A model generated the notes under the pieces. It was not told the DNA's origin. It did no database searches and saw only the letters and a list, made by a program, of their open reading frames with translations. The position numbers and the translations under genes are program-made. From NCBI RefSeq assembly GCF_002257585.1, contig NZ_CP022743.1, forward strand, positions 4,774,001 to 4,838,000: 64,000 nt of DNA, in the 5' to 3' direction. Below are positions 1 to 10,711 of this stretch, piece after piece; within the stretch, counting starts at the first letter, position 1, and each line of letters opens with the position of its first letter. This DNA is from Mucilaginibacter xinganensis. GTDB taxonomy: Bacteria > Bacteroidota > Bacteroidia > Sphingobacteriales > Sphingobacteriaceae.

Positions 1-45
1 AGGTGTTACTTTGCAGAACCCCTGCCATATACAAAAATCTGATAA

Positions 46-1104
46 ATGAAATTGAAAAACATTATTCTTCCTGCTGCATTTGTACTATCCGCGTTAGCGC
101 TGTTTTCAAGTTGCAGCCAGCCCGCTGGTAAAGACAAGGCCGCCACCGCAAAAGACACCACCAAAAAAGTTGCTGCCGAAGCACCTGAGGATACTGTTAC
201 CGCAAAAGTGGTATATCCGCCAATTGATAAAAAGCTTTACGACTCGCTGATGAAGCGCCTTGCCAATGGCGATACTACTGGGAAATGGCCCGTAAAAAAC
301 ACCCCTTATCCGTTACCAGGCGCTATATTGCCATTCAAAAGGGTCGTAGCTTTTTACGGTAATCTTTATGCGAAAAAAATGGGCATCCTTGGCGAATTAC
401 CGCCAAATGAAATGCTTGCTAAATTAAAAGGGGAAGTAAAGAACTGGGAAAAAGCCGATCCAAAAACACCGGTGCAACCCGCACTGCATTATATTGCTGT
501 TGTAGCCAGCGGCGACGCTGGCAAAGATGGTAAATACCGTCATCGGATGCCGCTTAAACAGATAGATACAGTGTTAAAACTTGCCAAAAAAGCACATGCT
601 ATTGTGTTTTTGGATGTACAGGTTGCACTAAGCACGATAAGGGTTGAATTGCCGTTGCTTGAAAAATACCTGAGTATGCCTAATGTTCATTTTGGTATGG
701 ATCCTGAATTTTCTATGAAAGACGGCACACATCCGGGAAAAAAGATAGGCACCTACGATGCTGATGACATCAATTATGTATCAAATTACCTTGCTAACCT
801 GGTAAGAAAGAATCACCTGCCACCGAAAATTTTAATAGTTCACCGCTTTACAAAAAAGATGCTAACTAACTATAAGAACATCAAACTGCGTCCCGAAGTT
901 CAAATGGTAATTGATATGGATGGATGGGGCGAACCTGATCTGAAAGAAGGCACTTACCGTTATTTTGTTCGTGACGAACCTGTTCAGTTCACCGGCTTTA
1001 AACTATTTTACAAAAATGATATCAAGAAAGCGCCACATCATATGCTTACCCCACAGGAAGTTTTAAAGAAAAGGCCTTTCCCGATCTATATCCAATATCA
1101 ATAA
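46..1104 (+). CDS. Exported lipoprotein of unknown function
   Basis: The 352-residue product begins with a basic, hydrophobic signal sequence ending in a lipobox (LFSSC, Cys23), so it should be lipid-anchored after export. A low-complexity Lys/Ala/Thr linker (about residues 25-50) precedes a globular domain. Strand-like segments such as AIVFLDVQVALS, HFGMDPEFSM, ILIVHRFT and MVIDMDGWG are spaced as in a TIM-barrel-like hydrolase fold. The DPEF and DMDGWG motifs resemble, from memory, conserved motifs of actinobacterial lipoproteins of unknown function. This is a recollection and not a search result. A near-consensus Bacteroidota -7 element (TTACTTTG, 6-13) lies about 33 bases before the ATG. 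A clear terminator follows, so the gene appears monocistronic. Catalytic function is not established. Confidence 0.8.
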   Translation: MKLKNIILPAAFVLSALALFSSCSQPAGKDKAATAKDTTKKVAAEAPEDTVTAKVVYPPIDKKLYDSLMKRLANGDTTGKWPVKNTPYPLPGAILPFKRVVAFYGNLYAKKMGILGELPPNEMLAKLKGEVKNWEKADPKTPVQPALHYIAVVASGDAGKDGKYRHRMPLKQIDTVLKLAKKAHAIVFLDVQVALSTIRVELPLLEKYLSMPNVHFGMDPEFSMKDGTHPGKKIGTYDADDINYVSNYLANLVRKNHLPPKILIVHRFTKKMLTNYKNIKLRPEVQMVIDMDGWGEPDLKEGTYRYFVRDEPVQFTGFKLFYKNDIKKAPHHMLTPQEVLKKRPFPIYIQYQ

Positions 1105-1160
1105 TAGCAAAGGCGCTATATGCTGCGCCGCCGGAAGGGAATATTATTAAAGACATTATT

Positions 1161-1192
1161 AGAGACGCGATTTATTGCGTCTCTGCTTTTTT
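1161..1192 (+). terminator. Rho-independent terminator
   Basis: Arms AGAGACGC (1161-1168) and GCGTCTCT (1177-1184) form a perfect 8-bp stem with an 8-nt loop, followed by GCTTTTTT. It ends the lipoprotein transcript and lies only 10 bases before the next start codon, so the next gene may be read from a promoter inside or beyond it, or by read-through. Confidence 0.75.
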
Positions 1193-1201
1193 AAAATAAA
1201 A

Positions 1202-2164
1202 ATGATAAAATGGGGTATTATTGGTTGCGGGCGTATTGCACACCGGTTTATGCAGGGGTTCAAAGCAGTACCTGGTAATGAATTGGTTTCATTATGGTCG
1301 CGCCGTGAAGAATCTGTAAATAGTTTTGCCGCCCTGCATGGTGGTAACGCCTGCAAAACCGTTGACGAATTACTTACAAGCGATATTGACGCCGTATATA
1401 TAGCAACCCTGCCCGACAGCCACGCCGATTATTGCTTTGCAGCTTTTAAAGCCGGTAAGCATGTGTTGTGTGAGAAACCGGCAGCCATCAATCTTAAAAG
1501 CCTGGAGGAAATCATTGCGGCAGCGAAAAAGCACAACCTGCTTTTTATGGAAGGAATGAAGCCGCCTTTTTATCCCTTATATCGTAATTTAAAGGAATAC
1601 CTGTTGAATGACCCCATCGGCCCGGTAGGTTATGTAAGGGCAGGCTCATCGGTAGCTGATATTGCGCCGGAACACCCGAACTTTAACCACGAACTGGCAG
1701 GAGGGGCAATTATGGGGATAGGTATTTACGAAGCATTTTTAGCCGTGGACTGGCTTGGTGACACCAAAGAAGTGCAGACAATGGGGCGCTTCGGCGAAAC
1801 AGGTATTGATATGTTTACTGTATTTCAAACCCTCCATACAAACGGTTACGCACAGCTATATGCCGGATTTGACTTGCACGGAAAAGGCGATGCCTTGATT
1901 TGCGGAACTCTTGGTCATGTAACTATTCATAAAAATTGGTGGAACCCATCCCATGCAACCATTAATTATCTTGATGGCCGCTCGGTTGACCTTGATGTAC
2001 CCTTTACAGACGGTGGCCTGAACTATGAAATAGCACACTTTTGTCAATTGATCCGTGAGGGTAAAACCGAAAGCCCGGTTATTAGTTACGAAATGTCGAG
2101 GCAGATGATTGCAATGCTGGATATTGCAAGGGGGCAGATCGGGTTAAAGTTTAAAGGAGAATAA
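1202..2164 (+). CDS. Gfo/Idh/MocA family NAD(P)-dependent oxidoreductase
   Basis: This 320-residue protein has an N-terminal Rossmann fold with the dinucleotide motif GIIGCGRIA (residues 5-13) and the family EKP motif (CEKP, near residue 98), whose Lys takes part in catalysis. A C-terminal alpha/beta domain follows. Members oxidize or reduce sugars, inositols or related alcohols with NAD(P). The substrate cannot be read from the sequence. The ATG at 1202 is preferred over an in-frame TTG at 1175 because that TTG lies inside the terminator stem-loop and would add residues before the first Rossmann strand. There is no signal peptide, so it is cytoplasmic. It shares no operon with the convergent gene downstream. 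Confidence 0.88.
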   Translation: MIKWGIIGCGRIAHRFMQGFKAVPGNELVSLWSRREESVNSFAALHGGNACKTVDELLTSDIDAVYIATLPDSHADYCFAAFKAGKHVLCEKPAAINLKSLEEIIAAAKKHNLLFMEGMKPPFYPLYRNLKEYLLNDPIGPVGYVRAGSSVADIAPEHPNFNHELAGGAIMGIGIYEAFLAVDWLGDTKEVQTMGRFGETGIDMFTVFQTLHTNGYAQLYAGFDLHGKGDALICGTLGHVTIHKNWWNPSHATINYLDGRSVDLDVPFTDGGLNYEIAHFCQLIREGKTESPVISYEMSRQMIAMLDIARGQIGLKFKGE

Positions 2165-2227
2165 AACCAATCCAGGTGTAAAGGATTACAGCTTTTTTAA
2201 GATGTGTGTTTGATTTACTCAACATCT

Positions 2228-2806
2228 CTATTTAGTCCTCAATGAATCCCCCTTAGCTGCAGGCCCTAAAGTATCTTTTAATAACAGCTTTATTTTCGAA
2301 ACCTGACGGATCGAATCCAGTCTTGATATTTCCGCATCGTTTTTTTCATTTACTTGCCGGTTAGTTGCCGGGAGTGCTTTTCTTTGAAAATAAATATCCA
2401 CTGTCAAAAACACCACGAGTATTAGAACAATCGCACCAATCATAAACGGTACATTCTTTTTTTTCAACTGAAGCTTACGCTTACCAACCGGCGAAATTAC
2501 CGCATGCAGGCTATAACCAACTTTAGGCTGGGTTTGTATGATTGCTTTCTGTTCATCCGCCAAGAGTTTGCGCAGGGAGGAAATTGCCTGGTTTAATCCC
2601 TCATTTGCCCCGGGGTAATCATCCCAAATCTCTTTTATTATGAATTCCCTTTTTACAATGTTGCCCTGTTGTGCAGTCAACAGAACGAGTAATTTCATCA
2701 AACGGGGCTCAAGGCGATTTTTTTCGCCCGTCTTTTTATCCACCAGCTCGCTTCTTTCTGCGTCAACAAAAAAACGATCATTAATGATAAATACTGTGTT
2801 TTGCAT
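2228..2806 (-). CDS. Membrane-anchored winged-helix transcriptional regulator (OmpR/CadC-type DNA-binding domain)
   Basis: Residues 1-105 form a Trans_reg_C winged helix (RLEPRLMKLLVLL, FIIKEIWDD, LNQAISSLRKLL, IQTQPKVGYSL), the DNA-binding domain of OmpR, ToxR and CadC. There is no receiver domain. A basic stretch precedes one membrane helix (about residues 120-140), and the remaining 50 or so residues would be periplasmic. This is the ToxR/CadC layout: a one-component regulator that senses outside and binds DNA from the membrane. It is divergent from the serine hydrolase gene, and the shared 108-bp gap holds four 10-11 bp direct repeats that suit tandem binding by this fold. The inducing signal is unknown. 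Confidence 0.85.
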   Translation of the reverse strand: MQNTVFIINDRFFVDAERSELVDKKTGEKNRLEPRLMKLLVLLTAQQGNIVKREFIIKEIWDDYPGANEGLNQAISSLRKLLADEQKAIIQTQPKVGYSLHAVISPVGKRKLQLKKKNVPFMIGAIVLILVVFLTVDIYFQRKALPATNRQVNEKNDAEISRLDSIRQVSKIKLLLKDTLGPAAKGDSLRTK

Positions 2807-2830
2807 TAATTTCTGATTATAGTGGTAAAT

Positions 2831-2872
2831 CTAAAGGTTTCTAAAGCTTTTCCAAAGCTTTTCTAAATGCGG
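2831..2872. promoter_or_regulatory. Four tandem operator-like direct repeats
   Basis: Copies start at 2831 (CTAAAGGTTT), 2841 (CTAAAGCTTT), 2852 (CCAAAGCTTT) and 2863 (CTAAATGCGG, degenerate). The spacing is 10-11 bp, one DNA helical turn. OmpR-type winged helices bind direct repeats at such spacing, and one is encoded 25 bp away. The array ends about 19 bp before the -7 element of the hydrolase gene, where a -33 element would lie. That fits an activator site, though a repressor is also possible. Confidence 0.6.
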
Positions 2873-2890
2873 TTTCATTAATAAGGCCTA

Positions 2891-2898
2891 TACATTTG
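2891..2898 (+). promoter_or_regulatory. Bacteroidota -7 promoter element of the serine hydrolase gene
   Basis: TACATTTG matches the TAnnTTTG -7 consensus exactly and lies 16 bp before the ATG at 2915. No good TTTG/TTG -33 element occurs 19 bp upstream. That position is occupied by the last operator repeat, which fits a promoter that depends on an activator. Confidence 0.55.
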
Positions 2899-2914
2899 TG
2901 GAAAAACATCGCAA

Positions 2915-4465
2915 ATGAAAACAACTACCAAGACCCTGTTCCTGCTGATACTATGTATGGTGACAACCGCCCGTGCTGGCGGACAGGACATCCGAATGCG
3001 CCTGGATACCTTCTTTAAATCATTATATCAATACGGTGAAATAAACGGAAATGTACTGGTTGCTGAGCAGGGAAACATTATCTATCAACAGTCGTTCGGT
3101 TTAGCAGACTTTGAAAACAATATTCCAAATACCGATAACACTGAATTTTCGCTGGCATCTGTCTCAAAAACGTTTACGTCAACAGCAGTTCTGCAGTTAA
3201 GAGACAAAAATAAATTTAAGTTAGACGAACCATTGGCAAAATACCTTCCCGATTTCCCGTACCGTAAAATAACTATAAGAAATCTCCTATCCCACACCTC
3301 TGGTTTACCCGATTATGAATTATACGAAAAGCAAATCACTGAAAACCCCGGCAAAATATTCAGCAACAAAGACGTATTGTCATCATTAAAAATGTGGAAT
3401 AAACCGTTAAGTTTTACCCCGGGCGAAAAGTGGCAATACTCCAATACCAACTATTGCCTGCTGGCCCTTCTTGTTGAGAAAGTTTCAGGCATTACCTTTC
3501 AGCAATATGTAAAGCAATACATTTTTACACCGGCTAAAATGAATAGTACTTATTTTCTTAAAAATGCCACACACGTTCAGGATAACAAAAGGGCTGTTAA
3601 CTATGAATATCCTTTTCTATTTTCGGATAAGATGCAAAATGTTGATAGCCTGGCAAAATACAGGTGGAGAACCTTTAGCGCAAGCGGCTTTATAGGGCAG
3701 GGTAATGTTATCACCACGGCAGCAGATCTGCTGAAGTTTGATGATGCGCTTTACCACAACAAGCTCTTAAAAAAGTCTACACTAGATGAAGCATTTACAC
3801 CTGCAAAACTAAACAATGGCGAAAATAATATTGCCAATATTGGAATCGGCAAGACATCGTACGGTCTCGGATGGTTTATATTTGCTGATAGCTCTTCCGG
3901 GAAGATGGTTTTCCACACAGGTGGGCAACCTGGCGCCTTAAGTATCTTTATCAGGAATATCACCAAAAAACAAACCGTCATCATTTTTGATAATACATTT
4001 AACCGGAGCATTTACGGAAACGGAATTAACACGATGGCTATCCTTAACGGCAAGGCTATAATTATCCGTAAAAAGTCTTTAACGAAGGTATATGGTAAAG
4101 TATTAGCAATCAAAGGTGTAGATGCGGCGTTCTGTAAACTCCAACGCTTAAGAGCCGATTCGGCACATTATTATTTAAGCGAAGGCGAAATGAACGAATT
4201 AGGCCTGCAGCTCCTTTATTCGGGAAATTTTACTAATCACGACGAACTCGCGCTCGAAACGTTGAAACTTAATACTTTGTTTTTTCCAGCAAGTTTCAAT
4301 ACTTATGATAGCTATGGAGAAGCTTTGGCCAAAACGGGCAAAATACAGGAATCAATCTTTATGTATAAGAGATCAATCGAATTAAACCCGGATAATGAAG
4401 GTGGTAAACAAGCATTGAAAAGCCTTTTAACCGATAAAATAAGTAGTGACGATAGTAAAAAGTAA
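2915..4465 (+). CDS. Secreted serine hydrolase of the class C beta-lactamase / penicillin-binding protein fold
   Basis: The 516-residue product starts with a signal peptide (about residues 1-23). The fold's three active-site elements are visible: SVSK (Ser82 to Lys85), YSN (Tyr175 to Asn177) and HTG (His334 to Gly336). These place it among the beta-lactamase-like esterases, DD-peptidases and aminohydrolases (family S12-like). The beta-lactamase domain covers about residues 30-375. The last 80 or so residues form a helical tail with one TPR-like unit ending in SIELNPDNEGGKQAL. True beta-lactamase activity cannot be inferred; peptidase or esterase activity is as likely. It is divergent from the membrane-anchored regulator and probably under its control. 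Confidence 0.88.
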   Translation: MKTTTKTLFLLILCMVTTARAGGQDIRMRLDTFFKSLYQYGEINGNVLVAEQGNIIYQQSFGLADFENNIPNTDNTEFSLASVSKTFTSTAVLQLRDKNKFKLDEPLAKYLPDFPYRKITIRNLLSHTSGLPDYELYEKQITENPGKIFSNKDVLSSLKMWNKPLSFTPGEKWQYSNTNYCLLALLVEKVSGITFQQYVKQYIFTPAKMNSTYFLKNATHVQDNKRAVNYEYPFLFSDKMQNVDSLAKYRWRTFSASGFIGQGNVITTAADLLKFDDALYHNKLLKKSTLDEAFTPAKLNNGENNIANIGIGKTSYGLGWFIFADSSSGKMVFHTGGQPGALSIFIRNITKKQTVIIFDNTFNRSIYGNGINTMAILNGKAIIIRKKSLTKVYGKVLAIKGVDAAFCKLQRLRADSAHYYLSEGEMNELGLQLLYSGNFTNHDELALETLKLNTLFFPASFNTYDSYGEALAKTGKIQESIFMYKRSIELNPDNEGGKQALKSLLTDKISSDDSKK

Positions 4466-4518
4466 ATTACTTAAATAGATATACTCTAGACACCCCGGGG
4501 GGGGGTATAAAGCAAGAA

Positions 4519-4543
4519 ACCCCTTCATCGAAAGATGAAAGGG
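4519..4543 (-). terminator. Terminator of the rRNA operon
   Basis: Reading the minus strand just after 5S, CCCTTTCATC pairs with GATGAAGGGG around a 4-nt loop. One of the ten pairs is a G-U wobble, possible only in the minus-strand RNA, which supports this direction. A U-rich stretch follows. A run of nine G residues (4497-4505) after four C lies just beyond. Confidence 0.75.
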
Positions 4544-4554
4544 TCTTGATAAGA

Positions 4555-4665
<111 letters not shown>

Positions 4666-4674
4666 ATATTTTTA

Positions 4675-4710
4675 GTTGATTAGAGATTAGTTAATTAGAG
4701 ATTAGTTGCC
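4675..4710. repeat. GATTAGAGATTAG-type repeat, 23S-5S spacer, plus orientation
   Basis: Overlapping copies of GATTAGAGATTAG and TTAATTAGAGATTAG. Reverse-complement copies occur at 4836-4865 in the same spacer, so the transcript can fold into a long A/U-rich stem between 23S and 5S. The same family recurs in the other two spacers. Confidence 0.6.
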
Positions 4711-4835
4711 TAAACGCCGTTAACTGTCTACTAATAAACAATGACATATTATTGAAAGAAGTAAGTAGATTGAGAAAACAACAATATTTAGCGTTCAGAG
4801 ATCAAAGGGTAGTCGGTCAGTTCCAAGGACAAGTC

Positions 4836-4865
4836 CTAATCTCTGATCTTTAGTCTCTGATCTCC
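4836..4865. repeat. CTAATCTCTGATC-type repeat, inverse partner of 4675-4710
   Basis: This unit is CTAATCTCTGATCTTTAGTC followed by a second TCTGATC copy. It is the inverted counterpart of the repeat about 130 bp away, beside the 3' end of 23S. A role in processing-stem formation is inferred. Confidence 0.6.
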
Positions 4866-4877
4866 ATAATTACCTGC

Positions 4878-7752
<2,875 letters not shown>

Positions 7753-8012
7753 CTACTATACCGCCTTTTGCTCGGTATGTATGCTTTTTTGATTCTTGTT
7801 GCGTTCTTCCATTTACTCCCTGTTCCGCAAAATCGTATTACTACAATCCTGCTTCCATTTTCGTAAACTTCCGAAGCCTCAACAGTCCTCTATACTGTTG
7901 TCTTCTCTTTCAATTTACTTCTTCCAATATGTCAAAGAACTTTTACCCCGGTCTTCCTTTGCGGATCGCCTTTGTCATTATCCATGCCTTGTCAGGCAAC
8001 TGGTGGGTATCG
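7753..8012 (-). other. Internal transcribed spacer between tRNA-Ala and 23S
   Basis: About 260 bp with no supportable gene. The minus-strand RNA includes a short GC hairpin near 7757-7775 (ACCG and CGGT arms) next to the 23S 5' end. The ATTAG-type repeats of the other spacers are absent here. Confidence 0.6.
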
Positions 8013-8086
8013 TGGAGAATAACGGATTCGAACCGTTGACCCCCTGCGTGCAAGGCAGGTGCTCTAGCCAGCTGAGCTAATCCCCC
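8013..8086 (-). tRNA. tRNA-Ala (anticodon TGC)
   Basis: The minus strand folds as a cloverleaf: acceptor GGGGGAT with ATTCTCC, D-arm AGCTCAGCTGGCTAGAGC, anticodon loop CTTGCAC with TGC, and T-arm GGTTCGAATCC. The 3' CCA is not encoded after the discriminator A. It is the second spacer tRNA of the rRNA operon, after tRNA-Ile, the usual arrangement. Confidence 0.95.
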
Positions 8087-8094
8087 TTTGGATG

Positions 8095-8166
8095 AGTTAA
8101 TTAGTGATTAGTTAATTAGCGATTTGTTGTTTCCTCCTAATCTCTGTTCTCTAACCTCTAATCGCC
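8095..8166. repeat. Inverted ATTAG/CTAAT repeat pair between the spacer tRNAs
   Basis: The left arm (8095-8126) contains TTAGTGATTAGTTAATTAGC. The right arm (8136-8166) contains CCTAATCTCTGTTCTCTAAC and CTCTAATCGCC. The arms are inversely related and separated by about 9 bp, so the spacer RNA between tRNA-Ala and tRNA-Ile should form a hairpin of the same family as in the 23S-5S spacer. Confidence 0.6.
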
Positions 8167-8186
8167 TCTGCAGCTGCGCTGCAGTG

Positions 8187-8261
8187 TAGTCCCGAGCAGA
8201 TTTGAACTGCTGACCCCTACATTATCAGTGTAGTGCTCTAACCAAGCTGAGCTACAGGACT
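8187..8261 (-). tRNA. tRNA-Ile (anticodon GAT)
   Basis: The minus strand gives acceptor AGTCCTG with CGGGACT, D-arm TAGCTCAGCTTGGTTAGAGC, anticodon loop CTGATAA with GAT, and T-arm with GTTCAAATC. CCA is not encoded. It is the first spacer tRNA downstream of 16S. Confidence 0.95.
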
Positions 8262-8569
8262 GTCTATTTAGTTGCAGTTATTCAGTTGCAGTTGCAGGAC
8301 TTGTCTGCCTACTGCTGCTGCCACTGCTTACTGCCACTGGTCCTATGCTTTCCCTTTTAAGGTCACATACCCCGATGGCTTCATCTTTTGGGTTTTCCTT
8401 TTGTTTCGTTTTAATTAGTATTTGATTAATGACTTCGACCTTGATTTGTCTTTCAACTAATCGCTGATCTCTAGTCTCTAATCAACTAATATATAAGAAC
8501 CTGGTCATGTAGCTAAACAGCTTCCGCTGATACTTAACTTTTTAGAGAGAGTTTGTGGATACTGCTCCA
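8262..8569 (-). other. Internal transcribed spacer between 16S and tRNA-Ile, with repeats
   Basis: There is no gene in this 308-bp spacer. On the plus strand it holds GTTGCAGTT tandem copies (8271-8297), CTGCTGCCACTGCTTACTGC, and ATTAG/CTAAT repeat elements. The latter are TTAATTAGTATTTGATTAAT (8411-8430) and CTAATCGCTGATCTCTAGTC with following copies (8457-8490), again in inverse orientation. These are the third occurrence of the spacer repeat family. Confidence 0.6.
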
Positions 8570-10095
<1,526 letters not shown>

Positions 10096-10395
10096 ATGTT
10101 TTGTTTGTTCACTGACCCTATTATTAATAATAGAATCTGTATATAATTATCTTTATACAGTATCCCTCTTTCTCTCTTCGTCTCATAACAGTGTGTTACC
10201 GTTACGCTACATGATTATCCAGTATCTTATAAGAACTTGCCGCCTTTCTGTCTCAGTCAGGCTATATGCTTTCGCAGCTTCCGCTGCTTAACTTTTCACT
10301 TTTTATCGGTCCGGAAATCGCTTCCTTCCCTGCCTTCCACTCCCGGAATCACTTCCTTCTTTTTTCGGCTCTTTCGCCCCTTTCTTTTGGGACTG

Positions 10396-10426
10396 CAAAG
10401 GTATAAACCTTTTTTATTCTGGCAAA
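10396..10426 (-). promoter_or_regulatory. rRNA operon promoter, proximal copy
   Basis: On the minus strand a TTTG -33 element (10423-10426) is followed after exactly 19 bases by TACCTTTG (10396-10403). This matches the Bacteroidota vegetative promoter TTTG-N19-TAnnTTTG perfectly. It lies about 300 bp before the 16S 5' end. Confidence 0.7.
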
Positions 10427-10500
10427 CTTTATTTCGTTTTTATTTTGTCGCCCTTTTCTTTCCCCGCTCTCCCCCTTTTTCCTTCCTCGTTTGCGGGCTG

Positions 10501-10531
10501 CAAAGATGTGACTTTTTTTATTACTTGTCAA
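10501..10531 (-). promoter_or_regulatory. rRNA operon promoter, distal copy
   Basis: The minus strand carries TTG (10529-10531), 20 bases, then CATCTTTG (10501-10508), a one-mismatch -7 element. Both elements are followed by CAG (CTTTGCAG), suggesting a tandem promoter pair as at many rRNA operons. Confidence 0.5.
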
Positions 10532-10711
10532 GAGATTTCTTGAAAAAAATCTAAACTTTTATCCCTCCTTCAGCATCCCTTAACACATTAAAAACATAAC
10601 ACTTTGTAAATCAATTGAAAGAATAAGCTCCCTAGCACCCTACCAGCACAAATCAACACCAGCAAATAAATTTTTGAAGAGTTATTGGCCAACGTTCCCC
10701 GCAATATTTCT

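Larger units (their letters stand above)
10096..10711 (-). other. rRNA operon leader and promoter region
   Basis: This stretch holds no convincing gene. On the transcribed minus strand it is strongly purine-rich between about 10290 and 10500, and it holds two promoter-like elements. A 105-codon frame on the plus strand (10237-10554) is a by-product of the pyrimidine bias: its product is almost only Phe, Leu, Ser, Pro and Arg. Bases 10560-10711 are AT-rich, between the promoters and the convergence-free 3' end of the rhamnosidase gene. Confidence 0.6.

Noticed and set aside
1159..1356. Frames antisense to the oxidoreductase and other known genes throughout the window
   Set aside because: They overlap genes with clear family motifs in another frame and show no protein-like features of their own.
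2915..4465. Antibiotic-resistance beta-lactamase
   Set aside because: The SxxK, YSN and HTG motifs define a broad hydrolase fold; nothing in the sequence shows beta-lactam hydrolysis.
10237..10554. 105-codon plus-strand frame upstream of the 16S gene
   Set aside because: The product is almost only Phe, Leu, Ser, Pro and Arg, a result of the pyrimidine-rich strand opposite the rRNA leader, and it covers both rRNA promoters.
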